A stretch of DNA of 64,000 nt from positions 1 to 64,000 of the forward strand of contig NZ_AQYJ01000021.1 of NCBI RefSeq assembly GCF_000380565.1. The letters run 5' to 3'. A program made the position numbers and the translations under genes. The notes under the pieces are model-generated. The model made no database searches, was not told the origin of the DNA, and saw only the letters and a list, made by a program, of their open reading frames with translations. This stretch comes from Microbulbifer variabilis ATCC 700307. Its GTDB lineage: Bacteria; Pseudomonadota; Gammaproteobacteria; Pseudomonadales; Cellvibrionaceae. This document shows positions 6,029 to 15,724 of this stretch, one piece after another (the stretch's first letter is position 1; each line of letters begins with the position of its first letter).

Positions 6029-7333
6029 CTAGGAAATCTCTCCCAGTACATTAACCATCGCCGAGGTTAATTGGCTGAGGTCTTCTTTCGAAATCACATA
6101 GGGCGGCATGGCATAGACCAGCTTGCCGAAGGGGCGCAGCCAAACTCCGCGTTCGATTAAAGCTTCCTGCACTTTGGCTGTATTTACCGGCTCGCGCATT
6201 TCCACCACGCCAATCGCTCCAAGGGCTCGAACATCGGCGACACCCGGTGCGGATTTTAATGGGGCTAGCTGTTCGGTCAGCTGCTGTTCGATTGCGGTTA
6301 CTCGCTCCTGCCAGGGTCCGCTGAGTAGCAGTTGAATACTGGCATCGGCGACGGCACAAGCCAGGGGGTTACCCATAAAAGTGGGGCCGTGCATAAATAC
6401 ACCGGCTTCGCCTCGGCAAATACCTTCGGCCACTTTATCGGTACAAAGGGTGGCGGCGAGGGTCATGGTGCCGCCGGTGAGGGCTTTGCCCAGTGTGAGG
6501 ATATCCGGGGTGATGTCGGCGTGTTCACAGGCAAATAACTTGCCGCTGCGGCCAAAGCCGGTGGCGATTTCATCGGCGATTAATAGCAGATCGTGCTCGT
6601 CACAGAGCTCGCGTACACGGCGCAAATAGTCGGCAGAATAAAAACGCATGCCGCCAGCGCCCTGGACGATCGGCTCTAAAATAATCGCGGCGAGTTGATC
6701 GCGGTTTGCTTCCACTTGCTGGCGCAGTTCGGCGATATCACTGTCACTACAGGTGTTACCGAAGGGGACCTGCGGAGCGGGGGCGAACAGATGCTGGCTC
6801 AGCTGCCCGGCAAACAGGTGATGCATTCCGGTGACCGGGTCACAGGTGGCCATGGCTCCGAATGTATCGCCGTGGTAACCGTTGCGCAGGGCGAGTAGTT
6901 TGCTCTTTTGTGGTTTTCCCTGGGAGTGCCAGTATTGAATGGCCATCTTGATGGCCACTTCCACAGACACTGAGCCGGAATCGGTGAGAAATACCCGGTT
7001 GAGGCCGGGTGGAGTGATTTCCACTAATTTCTTGCACAGCTCGATTGCGGGCTCATGAGTTAAACCTCCGAACATCACATGGGACATTTTGTCCATCTGC
7101 TCGCGCATGGCCTGGTTTAGCTCGGGCACATTGTATCCGTGCAGGGCACTCCACCAGGAGGACATACCGTCGATCAGGCCGCGCCCGTCTTCCAGGTAAA
7201 GTCTTACCCCCTCGGCCCGCGCTACCGGGTACACCGGGGGCGGGTTGATCAGCGAGGAGTAGGGATGCCAAATATGTTTGCGATCGAAATCCAGGTCCAT
7301 AAAAACTACATCTTTATTCTCAAGAGCCGACAT
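6029..7333 (-). CDS. bioA: Adenosylmethionine-8-amino-7-oxononanoate aminotransferase BioA
   Basis: 434 residues, PLP-dependent class III aminotransferase. It transfers the amino group of S-adenosylmethionine to 7-keto-8-aminopelargonate in biotin synthesis. The diagnostic N-terminal HIWHPYSS is at residues 20-27, WWSALHGYN near 60-68 and GYHGDTFGAM near 152. The PLP-binding ADE is at 253-255 and the Schiff-base Lys at about 283 (LTLGKALTGG). The length is normal. The start chosen is the ATG at 7333; a second ATG at residue 12 (MDLDFDRKH) is also possible, since neither has a strong ribosome-binding site. It starts 7 nt after the ybbP stop, so it is probably read from the ybbA promoter. It is separate from any bioBFCD cluster in view. 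Confidence 0.96.
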   Translation of the reverse strand: MSALENKDVVFMDLDFDRKHIWHPYSSLINPPPVYPVARAEGVRLYLEDGRGLIDGMSSWWSALHGYNVPELNQAMREQMDKMSHVMFGGLTHEPAIELCKKLVEITPPGLNRVFLTDSGSVSVEVAIKMAIQYWHSQGKPQKSKLLALRNGYHGDTFGAMATCDPVTGMHHLFAGQLSQHLFAPAPQVPFGNTCSDSDIAELRQQVEANRDQLAAIILEPIVQGAGGMRFYSADYLRRVRELCDEHDLLLIADEIATGFGRSGKLFACEHADITPDILTLGKALTGGTMTLAATLCTDKVAEGICRGEAGVFMHGPTFMGNPLACAVADASIQLLLSGPWQERVTAIEQQLTEQLAPLKSAPGVADVRALGAIGVVEMREPVNTAKVQEALIERGVWLRPFGKLVYAMPPYVISKEDLSQLTSAMVNVLGEIS

Positions 7334-7340
7334 TCATCAG

Positions 7341-9791
7341 TTAGGCCAGTTCGCGCAGTACTCTGAGCGGGGGCTGGCTGATCGAGCTGTAACAGGCCAG
7401 GGTACCGGCGGTGCCAACCAGTACTGCACCGGTGAGTGGCCCGGTTAGCCAAAGGACTGGGTGCAATATCACCGGCAGTTCAAAGACCCAATAAGACAGC
7501 ACCGCCAAGGTGGCTTCAGCACCGATAGCCGCGAGCAAACCGGCGGCAAAACCCAGTAGGCCAAATTCCAGTATCAGGCTTCTCAGCAACAAGCGCCTGC
7601 GGCCCCCCAGTGTGCGGATAATTGCCGCTTCCTGCAATCGCTCGGCGATACTGGCGCGCACCCCGGCAATTAATACCAGGACCCCGGCAACCAGCATCAG
7701 GGCCATGACTGATTCGATAGCAAAGGACACCTGGTTAATGGTGTCGCGGATACGTTGGATGATCTTATCCAGCTCTATCACGCTGACACTGGGGAAGGCG
7801 CGAACCAGGTCGTTAACCAGCAACTTGTCCTCCGGTGGGAGGTAAAAACTGGTGATATAGGTAGCCGGGAAATCATCGATAGTGCCCGGTGCAAATATCA
7901 TATAGAAGTTGGGCCGCATGCTGTTCCAGTCCAGCGAGCGGAAGCTGGCTACCGGGGCTTCTACTTCCAGTCCGCCAATAGAGAAACGCAATTGATCTCC
8001 CAGTGACAGTTCCAGCTGGGCTGCCAGCTCCACTTCTACGGAAACACCTTCGCTGGCCTTGTCCCACCACTCGCCTTCCAAAATACGGTTATCCGGCGCC
8101 AGGGTATCGGTGTAGCTCAGGTTCAACTCCCGGCGAACGCCACCGGGACGATCTTTTTTCTCTTTAATCGAGACGCCGTTAATCGCTACCAAGCGGCCGC
8201 GCACCATGGGGTAAAACTCGGTGCTGCTTACCTCGCCCTCTGCCAGCATATTTTCCATGGTTGGAACGTCGTGGGGGGCGATATTCAGAAGGAAGTGGTT
8301 GGGGGCTTTTTCTGGTAATTGCATCCGCCATTCATCCACCAGGGCTGTGCGGGCAAAGACCATGGCCAGCATGGCCAATAATCCGGTGCCAAAAGCGGCA
8401 ATAAGGAGGGTGTTGAACGCGGCGCGGCGTTGCAAGCTGCCCAGGGCAATACGCCATGCGCCGCCGAGGGAAGCTAATTTGCCGCGCACCAGGAGTCGGT
8501 TAACCAGGGCGCTGCCCGCTACCAACAGGAGCATGCCGACAAACAAGGCGAGCGTCATGAGCAGACTGCCGGACAGCCACCAGATTAGGAGCAGCATGGC
8601 GCTGGGGCCGAGAATCAACCCGAGCCATTCGCGTCTGTCCGGATTGCTCCAGTCGTGTCGCAAGGTTTGCATCGGGTCTGTGCGAGCCAAACGGAAAAGC
8701 GGCGGCAGGGCAAAGCCCAGGGCGCAGGCGAGGCCGGTGGCGAGTCCAATTAGCAGAGGGCTCCAGCTGGTGGCCGGGGGTTGAACCGGGAAGAACCCTT
8801 CCATCAGGTTGACCGCCTGGCTCTGGATAAAGGTGCCCAGTGCCAGCCCGATAGCAGTGGCAATCAGGGTGAGGGCGGCCAGCTGTCCCAGGTAGATGCC
8901 GAGGATTTTGTTGCGCCCGGCGCCGAGGCTTTTCATTACGGCTACGTAGGCGCCGTGGCGCAGTCCGTAGCGTCTGGCTGCCAGGCCAACGGCGACGCTG
9001 GCGAGAAGTACAGCCAGGCTGGCGGCGAGAAACAGGAATGACTCGGCTCTATCCAGGGCTGAGGCAACGCGGGGCTGGCCTTCGCGCAGGTCCAAGATTC
9101 GCTGGTGCTCAGTCAATTGAGGTTTGAGCCAGTCAAAGTAATCCTTCAGGACTTGGTCATCACCGGCAAATAGGTAGCGGTAGCGCACTCGGCTGCCGGG
9201 CTGGATCACACCTGCGGCGGGCAGGTCGGCGGTATTGGCTAGCAGTCGCGCGCCCATATCAAACAGGCTGGTGCCCCGGTCGGGTTCCCGCTCCAGTATG
9301 GCTGTCACTTTCAGTTGGGTGTCGCCGAGGGCGATAGGATCGCCGAGCTGGATTCCCATCAATGGTAGAAGGCGGGACTCCACCCAGGCTTCTCCCGGGG
9401 GAGGTCCTTGCGGTGCCACTTCCCCTGGGCCTTTCGGGGACTTGCTGATTTCCAGTTGTCCCACCAATGGATAGCCTTTGTCGACAGCTTTGACTGAGAC
9501 AAACTGGAACTCGTCGTTGGCGGAGATCATGGATGAAAACTGGACTATCTGGGCCTGTTCCAATCCCTTTTTATTGGCTTCCTCCAGCCATGCGCTATCC
9601 ACGGGTTTGCTGCTGCGCAGCACCCGCTCTGCGGCCAGGAAAGTGAGGGATTGCTGCTCCATGGCGCGGGTAAGGCGGTCAGTGAAATGGGCAATGGCGG
9701 TTACACAGGTCACGGCCAGTACCAGGGCACTGGCGATCAGGGCCAGCTCGCCACCGCGCCAGTCCCTGAAAAGCAGTCGCAGCGGCAGCAT
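7341..9791 (-). CDS. ybbP: FtsX-type ABC transporter permease, YbbP family
   Basis: 816-residue membrane protein with the doubled FtsX/MacB-type permease layout. A first helix lies at about 15-35, followed by a large periplasmic part to about residue 250. Clustered helices follow (about 255-285, 300-330, 345-365), then a central pair, a second large periplasmic part (about 480-680) and three C-terminal helices. It begins MLPLRLLFRDWRGGELALI, as YbbP proteins do. It overlaps the stop of ybbA by one base (TGATG), so the two are translationally coupled. Together they form an ABC system of the lipoprotein-release/exporter type. The tesA neighbour across the divergent promoter is the conserved E. 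coli arrangement. Its substrate is not established; a role in lipid or hydrophobic-compound handling is inferred from tesA linkage. Confidence 0.92.
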   Translation of the reverse strand: MLPLRLLFRDWRGGELALIASALVLAVTCVTAIAHFTDRLTRAMEQQSLTFLAAERVLRSSKPVDSAWLEEANKKGLEQAQIVQFSSMISANDEFQFVSVKAVDKGYPLVGQLEISKSPKGPGEVAPQGPPPGEAWVESRLLPLMGIQLGDPIALGDTQLKVTAILEREPDRGTSLFDMGARLLANTADLPAAGVIQPGSRVRYRYLFAGDDQVLKDYFDWLKPQLTEHQRILDLREGQPRVASALDRAESFLFLAASLAVLLASVAVGLAARRYGLRHGAYVAVMKSLGAGRNKILGIYLGQLAALTLIATAIGLALGTFIQSQAVNLMEGFFPVQPPATSWSPLLIGLATGLACALGFALPPLFRLARTDPMQTLRHDWSNPDRREWLGLILGPSAMLLLIWWLSGSLLMTLALFVGMLLLVAGSALVNRLLVRGKLASLGGAWRIALGSLQRRAAFNTLLIAAFGTGLLAMLAMVFARTALVDEWRMQLPEKAPNHFLLNIAPHDVPTMENMLAEGEVSSTEFYPMVRGRLVAINGVSIKEKKDRPGGVRRELNLSYTDTLAPDNRILEGEWWDKASEGVSVEVELAAQLELSLGDQLRFSIGGLEVEAPVASFRSLDWNSMRPNFYMIFAPGTIDDFPATYITSFYLPPEDKLLVNDLVRAFPSVSVIELDKIIQRIRDTINQVSFAIESVMALMLVAGVLVLIAGVRASIAERLQEAAIIRTLGGRRRLLLRSLILEFGLLGFAAGLLAAIGAEATLAVLSYWVFELPVILHPVLWLTGPLTGAVLVGTAGTLACYSSISQPPLRVLRELA

Positions 9792-10513
9792 CAGGCGGAT
9801 ACCTCCGACAAGTTGTCGTCACCAGAGAAGGGCACGTAAGACTCCACGGCTCCAGCAGACATACGAAGGTGAGTGGCGCAGCGTTCAGCGAGGCGTTGCT
9901 CATGGGTTACCAATACCAGAGTGGTACTGGACTCGGCGTTGAGCTTGAAGAGCAAATCGATAATTTTGGCGCCATTGCCTGCATCCAGGCTGCCGGTGGG
10001 TTCGTCGGCAAAGAGGATGGCGTCCTCTCCGCTAAAGCTAGCGAAGGCCCTGGCAATGGCAACCCGCTGCTGCTCCCCACCGGAGAGCTGGCGCGGATAG
10101 TGGCCCAGGCGATGTTCCAGACCAACCTTGGCCAGGAATTCCTCTGCGCGCTTGGCGGCGCCGCGCTCTCCACGCAGCTCACTGGGCAACATGACATTCT
10201 CACGAGCCGTGAGGCCTGGCAGTAGCTGGAAGGTTTGGAATACAAAGCCCACGCAGCGGGCGCGTATCGCTGCACGTTGTTCCTCATCCATGGCGGTAAT
10301 TTCTTCACCGGCCAGCCAGATTTTTCCTTCGCTGGGCTTGTCCAATCCCGCTAATAGACCGAGCAGGGTGGACTTGCCGGAACCTGAGGCACCGGTCACA
10401 GCCAGGCTTTCCCCGCGCGCCAGTTGCAGAGAGATATTGTTTAATAGGGTCAATGGCCCTTCGCTGGTGGAGACTCTGTGATACAGGTTTTCTGCCGTAA
10501 GAATGGCGGACAT
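9791..10513 (-). CDS. ybbA: ABC transporter ATP-binding protein YbbA
   Basis: 240 residues from the ATG at 10513, which has AGGGAA 7 nt upstream. The longer reading to 10594 would overlap the divergent tesA gene and is rejected. It carries Walker A GASGSGKST (about 41-49), a Q-loop FVFQTFQLLPGL, signature LSGGEQQR and Walker B ILFADEPTGSLD, typical of the LolD/MacB-type ATPases that pair with FtsX permeases. It is the first gene of ybbA-ybbP-bioA. The short gap to tesA (10514-10558) must hold both promoters or part of them. Confidence 0.95.
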   Translation of the reverse strand: MSAILTAENLYHRVSTSEGPLTLLNNISLQLARGESLAVTGASGSGKSTLLGLLAGLDKPSEGKIWLAGEEITAMDEEQRAAIRARCVGFVFQTFQLLPGLTARENVMLPSELRGERGAAKRAEEFLAKVGLEHRLGHYPRQLSGGEQQRVAIARAFASFSGEDAILFADEPTGSLDAGNGAKIIDLLFKLNAESSTTLVLVTHEQRLAERCATHLRMSAGAVESYVPFSGDDNLSEVSA

Positions 10514-10558
10514 ACTGTGTTCCCTATACGGATACGCGAATTTTTTGGAGAGTATGAC

Positions 10559-11227
10559 ATGACGACAGCCTTTTTTCGGCAGTTGGCGGCTCAATTCAGC
10601 TTGGTACTGTTGCTGTTTATCCCTGTCGGGGCTGCCCAGGCGAATACTGCGGATACCTTATTGGTGCTGGGTGACAGTATCAGCGCTGCTTACGGTATTA
10701 ATGAAGAGCAGGGCTGGGTGCAATTATTGCGAGAGCGCCTGCAGGAGAAAGGTAAAAAAATTCGAGTGGTCAATGCCAGTATCAGTGGCGAAACGACTTC
10801 CGGTGGGTTGACGCGTTTGCCTCGCCTGATGGAGGAGTACAATCCGCGTTGGCTGATTGTGGAGCTGGGTGGTAACGATGGCCTGCGGGGCTACCCGCCG
10901 CAGTCCTTGCAGCGCAATCTGATGGAAATGGTGAAACTGGCCAAGAACTCTGGTGCTGAGGTATTGCTATTGGGCATGCGTATTCCTCCTAACTACGGTC
11001 GTGCCTACACCAATGCCTTTGCCGCTGTATATCCCAAGGTGGCGAAATCTGAGCAGGTCGGGTTGGTGCCTTTCTTCCTGGAGACAGTGGCGCTGGCAGA
11101 TGGGGCAATGCAATCGGATGGTATCCACCCAACCGCCAAGGCCCAGCCCGCATTGCTGGACCATGTATGGCCCTGTGTTGAGTCACTGCTGGCAGAAGAG
11201 GTGGATAGCCAGTCGTGTACTCCGTGA
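10559..11227 (+). CDS. tesA: Periplasmic acyl-CoA thioesterase / arylesterase TesA (GDSL family)
   Basis: 222 residues from the ATG at 10559, with GGAGAG 6 nt upstream; the longer in-frame reading crosses into ybbA and is rejected. A signal peptide ends near residue 28 (GAAQA). SGNH hydrolase blocks are all present: GDSIS (nucleophile Ser), SGETTSGG, GGNDGLRG and the catalytic DGIHPT near the C-terminus. TesA hydrolyses acyl thioesters, aryl esters and lysophospholipids in the periplasm. Divergence from ybbA matches E. coli and Pseudomonas. Confidence 0.95.
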   Translation: MTTAFFRQLAAQFSLVLLLFIPVGAAQANTADTLLVLGDSISAAYGINEEQGWVQLLRERLQEKGKKIRVVNASISGETTSGGLTRLPRLMEEYNPRWLIVELGGNDGLRGYPPQSLQRNLMEMVKLAKNSGAEVLLLGMRIPPNYGRAYTNAFAAVYPKVAKSEQVGLVPFFLETVALADGAMQSDGIHPTAKAQPALLDHVWPCVESLLAEEVDSQSCTP

Positions 11228-11359
11228 TCGAAATGCGTACAATCGCGCCCCCAGGATTGGGAAAGCCAGCAACTGGCCATCAGCCACAAGAAGTAGTACT
11301 GCGGCTGTGCCCCCAGGTTTGTAACCGGCCAGCGGTACTGAACTAGTTAGAGAGACACC

Positions 11360-12277
11360 ATGCCCGAAGTGGAAAATCGCCGCGAGCGACTCGAATTTAA
11401 CAAGCTGCAGAAGCGCCTGCGTCGTCATGTGGGTCGCGCGATTGCGGACTTCAACATGATTGAAGAAGGCGACAAAATTATGGTCTGCCTGTCCGGTGGC
11501 AAGGATTCCTATGCCATGCTGGATATCCTGCTGAACCTGCAAAAAACTGCACCGGTCAATTTCGAGCTGGTGGCGGTGAATATGGACCAGAAACAGCCGG
11601 GGTTCCCGGAGCATATCCTGCCGGAGTATTTGCGCTCCCTCGGCGTGCCGCACCACATCGTGGAAAAAGACACCTATTCAGTTGTGCAGGAAGTGGTGCC
11701 TGAAGGCAAGACCACCTGTAGCCTCTGTTCGCGCCTGCGCCGCGGTACCCTTTACGGCTTTGCCGAGGAAATTGGTGCCACCAAAGTAGCCCTTGGTCAC
11801 CATAAAGACGACATTGTCGAGACCTTGTTCCTGAATATGTTTTACGGCGGTCGCCTGAAGGCAATGCCGCCCAAGCTGCGTGCCGATGATGGGCGCAATA
11901 TTGTGATTCGTCCGCTGGCCTATTGCCGTGAAGAGGATATTGCCCGCTATGCGGAGTTTAAGGAATTCCCGATCATTCCCTGCAACCTGTGCGGTAGCCA
12001 GGAAAATCTGCAGAGGCAGGCGATTAAGCAGATGTTACGGGAGTGGGATAAAAAATTCCCAGGACGTAGTGAAAATATCTTTGCCGCATTAACGCGTGTA
12101 TCCCCATCGCAACTGGCAGACAGGGATCTCTACAACTTTGAAAGCCTGGAATTGGATCGCTCTAAGCCGTCGGCTGCCGAGCGCCCTGACCATTTAATTC
12201 AGCGTCAGGTGAATTCCTGGGAGCCTGAGGATGCTCAGGAGGCTGCGCCCCAGTATATCTCGGCGCTGAATTTGTAG
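11360..12277 (+). CDS. ttcA: tRNA 2-thiocytidine biosynthesis protein TtcA
   Basis: 305 residues. The PP-loop ATPase motif SGGKDS is at 45-50, a CSLC pair at 120-123 and a second CNLC pair at 208-211, which supply the iron-sulfur cluster ligands of TtcA. The enzyme activates C32 of certain tRNAs with ATP and adds sulfur to make s2C32. The length and N-terminus (helical, basic) are normal. Ribosome-binding site AGAGAG lies 7 nt upstream of the ATG. The last 116 nt overlap, on the opposite strand, the 3' end of the gene at 12162-12767. Confidence 0.96.
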   Translation: MPEVENRRERLEFNKLQKRLRRHVGRAIADFNMIEEGDKIMVCLSGGKDSYAMLDILLNLQKTAPVNFELVAVNMDQKQPGFPEHILPEYLRSLGVPHHIVEKDTYSVVQEVVPEGKTTCSLCSRLRRGTLYGFAEEIGATKVALGHHKDDIVETLFLNMFYGGRLKAMPPKLRADDGRNIVIRPLAYCREEDIARYAEFKEFPIIPCNLCGSQENLQRQAIKQMLREWDKKFPGRSENIFAALTRVSPSQLADRDLYNFESLELDRSKPSAAERPDHLIQRQVNSWEPEDAQEAAPQYISALNL

Positions 12278-12767
12278 GGTCTGCACCACTTACCAGTTGG
12301 GCATAGCTGCATTCAAAATCCCTCGTAGTGGCGCTGGGCCCGTGGTGAAAATGCTGGTGCCACAGCCGCGCCATTTTCGCCACATCATTGGTCTCCGGTT
12401 CGGGAATCTTGTGAACATTCGCTGAGCGGTAAACCAGCCAGGCGATAGCGGTGGCATAGCGCAAGTTGGTGGTCAGCTCGCTGTGGGGGTGATCGAGAAA
12501 GTCTCGCTGGCTGGCCAGGCCGCGTACCTTTGAGGCCAGGGCTGGATGATCGATCAGATAGTGATCCCAGATCTCCCGGTGCGTGTGTGGTTGGATTTGA
12601 TAGATGCCCAATCCATGGCGCCGTCCCTGCTTGAGATGAAACCCGAGCTGTGATTCTTGTGCGGCTGTGCCGAGCAGGAGGTTTTCCATGCCCTGACTCC
12701 AGGCTCTCAGGTGTTTGAGGGTCGGACGGATAACCTGGAGGCGCAATTCGTCCAGACAAATGCCCAT
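12162..12767 (-). CDS. Hypothetical lysozyme-like protein, 3' end overlaps ttcA
   Basis: 201 residues; no signal peptide. The region around residues 28-60 ([13 protein letters not shown], then [17 protein letters not shown]) resembles the E-S and G-x-x-Q segments of lytic transglycosylase or lysozyme-like folds and of related phage-type hypothetical proteins. The function is inference. Up to about residue 155 the reading is convincing. The last 40 residues are Pro/Ala-rich and are read antisense to the conserved end of ttcA, so the original stop has probably been lost and the tail is new. The start ATG at 12767 has no strong ribosome-binding site. It is convergent with ttcA. Confidence 0.65.
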   Translation of the reverse strand: MGICLDELRLQVIRPTLKHLRAWSQGMENLLLGTAAQESQLGFHLKQGRRHGLGIYQIQPHTHREIWDHYLIDHPALASKVRGLASQRDFLDHPHSELTTNLRYATAIAWLVYRSANVHKIPEPETNDVAKMARLWHQHFHHGPSATTRDFECSYAQLVSGADPTNSAPRYTGAQPPEHPQAPRNSPDAELNGQGARQPTA

Positions 12768-12973
12768 AGTGTTGTCTTTTTTTCTGTGGCTGTTCTGAAT
12801 ATTTAGTTTGCGGATTGAGTCGACGCCACCTGTTGGGTAGATTTAGGCGCAATAAACATAACAATTTTTGAAGTGGTACCGATCCCGTAGCTCATTTTGC
12901 CCAAAAAGCGAGCAGCGAGTCGCAGAAAGTGCCCTCTCTGGGTGCCACTCAGTTTGAGTAGAAGGAATCCCCC

Positions 12974-14440
12974 ATGCCCGCACAGTGGCTCGTAGCCCTA
13001 ACCTTTATCGCCTACCTGGCCCTAATCCTGGTGATTGGCATTTACGCTTATATGCGTACCAAAAATGCCAGTGATTATTTCCTTGGTGGCCGTTCATTGC
13101 CCCCTGCCGTTGCGGCGCTCTCTGCTGGGGCCTCTGACATGAGCGGCTGGTTACTGCTGGGATTACCCGGTGCTGCCTATGCTGCGGGGTTGTCTGCGGG
13201 CTGGATTGCTATAGGCCTCTTTTCCGGTATCGTGCTGAGCTGGGTCAGTATGGGGCGCCGCCTGCGCATATATACCTATGAACTGGATGATTCCCTGACG
13301 GTGCCAGCCTACCTGGATCGCCGTTTCAAGATGGGCCACCCTTATCTGCGCACGGTATGCGCTATTTTCATCTTGCTGTTTTTCCTCTTTTACGTGGCTT
13401 CGGGGCTGATTGCCGGCGGTAAGTTATTTGAGACTGTTTTTGGTTGGGACTACCACTTTGCGGTGGTTATCGGTGCAGTTGCAGTGATTTCTTACACGCT
13501 ATTTGGCGGTTTCCTGGCGGTATCCTGGACAGATGTATTCCAGGGTCTGCTAATGAGTGTTGCTCTGATTGCCGTTCCTTTAGTGGTGATTTCCGATCAG
13601 GGTGGCTTTTCCGCCAGCTGGGCTCAGTTGCAAGCACAACAGCCCCAGTTAACGCATTGGTTGACTGATGGCAGTGGACAGGCGTTGGGCATGGTTGCCA
13701 TTTTGAGTTCTCTCGCCTGGGGGCTGGGCTACTTTGGCCAGCCCCATATCCTGGCGCGTTTTATGGCGGTACGCAGCCCGGATGATGTACCTGCGGCTGC
13801 AACCGTTGCCGCAGTTTGGTCCCTGGTTGGCTTTTTGGGTGCTATGGCAGTTGGCCTGTTTGCCCACCTACAGATGCAGCAGGGGCTGCCGGATGGCGAG
13901 ACGGTCTTTATGGAACTGGTTCAGGTTCTGTTCCATCCAGTTGTCGCGGGTGTGCTGCTAGCGGCGATCCTCTCCGCCATTATGAGCACCGCAGATTCCC
14001 AGCTGTTGGTGTCCTCTGCAGCATTGGCAGAGGATATTTATCATGTCTGGTTTGGGCGTAAGACCAGTCCTGAAGCCATGGTGAAAGTGGGGCGCTGGGC
14101 CGTTGTTGGGCTCTCTCTAATCGCTGTTTGGATTGCTATGGATCCTGATTCCAAGGTCTTGGATGTGGTGAGTTACGCCTGGGCCGGACTCGGCGCCGCC
14201 TTTGGACCGGCACTGCTGATCAGCCTCTACTGGTCAAGAATGACTGGCAGCGGTGCCATTGCCGGGGTGATTGTCGGTGGTGGCACAGTGGTGATCTGGG
14301 AGCAGCTCTCCGGTGGTCTCTTCGATACCTATGAATTGCTGCCGGGCTTTATTTTCTCAGCAGCTGCTATCGTCATAGTTAGCGTACTGACGAAATGCCC
14401 GGAAGCCGTGGCCTCCCAGCATAAAAAATTGCTGGGCTAA
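12974..14440 (+). CDS. putP: Sodium/proline symporter PutP
   Basis: 488 residues with about 13 hydrophobic helices, in the sodium:solute symporter family. The PutP-specific N-terminal region SDYFLGGRSLPPAVAALSAG lies at residues 33-52, followed by ASDMSGWLLLGLPGA, which carries the Na+ and proline site. AILSAIMSTADSQLL in the second half is the other family hallmark. It imports proline with Na+ as carbon, nitrogen or osmoprotectant source. The start is the ATG at 12974, with AAGGAA upstream. putA is not adjacent. Confidence 0.96.
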   Translation: MPAQWLVALTFIAYLALILVIGIYAYMRTKNASDYFLGGRSLPPAVAALSAGASDMSGWLLLGLPGAAYAAGLSAGWIAIGLFSGIVLSWVSMGRRLRIYTYELDDSLTVPAYLDRRFKMGHPYLRTVCAIFILLFFLFYVASGLIAGGKLFETVFGWDYHFAVVIGAVAVISYTLFGGFLAVSWTDVFQGLLMSVALIAVPLVVISDQGGFSASWAQLQAQQPQLTHWLTDGSGQALGMVAILSSLAWGLGYFGQPHILARFMAVRSPDDVPAAATVAAVWSLVGFLGAMAVGLFAHLQMQQGLPDGETVFMELVQVLFHPVVAGVLLAAILSAIMSTADSQLLVSSAALAEDIYHVWFGRKTSPEAMVKVGRWAVVGLSLIAVWIAMDPDSKVLDVVSYAWAGLGAAFGPALLISLYWSRMTGSGAIAGVIVGGGTVVIWEQLSGGLFDTYELLPGFIFSAAAIVIVSVLTKCPEAVASQHKKLLG

Positions 14441-14594
14441 CCCCGGAGGGCTTGTACTTGCGGCCCCCAGTGATGGGGCTGAGTGCAGTGTGACAGCTAC
14501 GCAAAGGGCGCGCCTGTGATATGGGTGCGACTGTTGTGAAGCGAAAAGGATTTCCATCCGCAGCGATTATTCAAATAGCGGTTGGAGATACTGA

Positions 14595-15107
14595 GTGATC
14601 AAAGTTCATCTCGGTGATATCACGCGATTAAACGTCGATGTCATCGTCAATGCCGCCAACGCTCGTCTACTCGGCGGTGGTGGAGTGGATGGCGCCATTC
14701 ACCGTGCGGCGGGTCCAGATTTGTTGGATGCCTGCCGCAGTATCGGGGGTTGCCCGGTTGGTGAGGTCCGTGCCACTAGCGCTTTTTCAATTCCTGTCAA
14801 ACGTATTTACCACACGGTTGGGCCAGTCTGGCGCGGTGGCCGTTTGGGTGAGCCAGAGCTTTTATCGAGCTGTTACCGCCAATGCCTGACTTTGGCGCGG
14901 CGAGAGAACATGCGTTCCATCGCATTCCCCGCAATTAGTTGCGGTGTTTATGATTATCCTCCCAGGCTTGCGGTAGAAATTGCCGTTGAACAGGTGCAGC
15001 AGCACTTGGAGAGAGAGGGGGAGCCACAGAGTATTGTTTTCTGCTGTTTCGATAGGGAGATGGCTGAACTCTATCACGCTCAGCTGGATGCATACGTGCG
15101 GCGTTGA
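14595..15107 (+). CDS. Macrodomain O-acetyl-ADP-ribose deacetylase (YmdB type)
   Basis: 170 residues forming a single macrodomain. GDITRLNVDVIVNAAN is at residues 7-22 and GGGGVDGAIHRAAG at 27-40, which bind ADP-ribose. Later segments are TSAFSIPVKRIYHTVGP and AFPAISCGVYDYP. YmdB-type enzymes remove the acetyl group from O-acetyl-ADP-ribose made by sirtuins and modulate RNase III. The start is a GTG with GGAG 7 nt upstream. It stands alone between putP and the DUF962 gene. Confidence 0.93.
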   Translation: MIKVHLGDITRLNVDVIVNAANARLLGGGGVDGAIHRAAGPDLLDACRSIGGCPVGEVRATSAFSIPVKRIYHTVGPVWRGGRLGEPELLSSCYRQCLTLARRENMRSIAFPAISCGVYDYPPRLAVEIAVEQVQQHLEREGEPQSIVFCCFDREMAELYHAQLDAYVRR

Positions 15108-15205
15108 CAAAATATTTTACCTGGCACTTTCGGCCATTGATTACCGTTTGTGCCCGGAGGATCATAGCTCTCCTGACAATGACACAATAAGAAAAGGAGA
15201 TTGTC

Positions 15206-15670
15206 ATGCGCACCGCCCAGCAGTGGTTTGCCGAATACGGCGAGAGCCACCAAAACCCGATCAATAAATCCATTCACTGGGTTGCAGTACCGGTAATTTA
15301 TGCAACTGTTGTTGGCCTGCTATGGGATATTCCGCAGCCGCAGTTTATGGCGGCGATCCCTTGGTTGAACTGGGCTGTAGTGATCACAGTGCCAGTGATG
15401 CTTTTCTATTTTGCCCTTTCCTTTGCAATTGCAATTGGCATGACGGCCTTAACGGTAGTTTGCCTCTGGGCCTGGTCGATAGCGGAGCGCCTGGGGGTGC
15501 CCGTTTGGCAGACGGCACTGGGACTATTTGTAGTGATGTGGATTTTTCAGTTTATAGGCCACCATATCGAAGGGAAAAAGCCCTCTTTCTTTAAAGATAT
15601 TCAGTTTCTACTGATTGGCCCGGCTTGGGTTATAGGTTTTGTTTATCGCAGGCTGGGAATCCACTACTGA
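15206..15670 (+). CDS. DUF962/Mpo1-like membrane protein
   Basis: 154 residues with four hydrophobic segments. The family signature is present: HQNPINKSIHWVAVPVIY at residues 15-32 and FQFIGHHIEGKKPSFF near 112-127. The conserved His residues bind iron in yeast Mpo1, a 2-hydroxy fatty-acid dioxygenase. A similar oxidation is possible here but unproven. The length is slightly shorter than yeast Mpo1 and normal for bacterial DUF962. Ribosome-binding site AAGGAG lies upstream of the ATG. Convergent with lrp. Confidence 0.9.
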   Translation: MRTAQQWFAEYGESHQNPINKSIHWVAVPVIYATVVGLLWDIPQPQFMAAIPWLNWAVVITVPVMLFYFALSFAIAIGMTALTVVCLWAWSIAERLGVPVWQTALGLFVVMWIFQFIGHHIEGKKPSFFKDIQFLLIGPAWVIGFVYRRLGIHY

Positions 15671-15688
15671 TCACTCTTGCCAACTTGC

Positions 15689-15717
15689 AGTAGGGGGGCT
15701 GACTAGTCGCCCCTACT
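15689..15717. terminator. Hairpin between convergent DUF962 gene and lrp
   Basis: AGTAGGGG and CCCCTACT form an 8-bp stem with a 13-nt loop in the 54-bp gap between the two convergent genes. There is no U-tract, so efficiency is uncertain. Confidence 0.5.
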
Positions 15718-15724
15718 GATGGGC

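Noticed and set aside
8221..8784. 187-aa plus-strand frame inside ybbP
   Set aside because: Antisense shadow of a strongly conserved permease gene with high third-position GC.
9478..9942. 154-aa plus-strand frame across ybbP/ybbA
   Set aside because: Antisense shadow; Arg/Ser-rich composition typical of reversed GC-rich genes.
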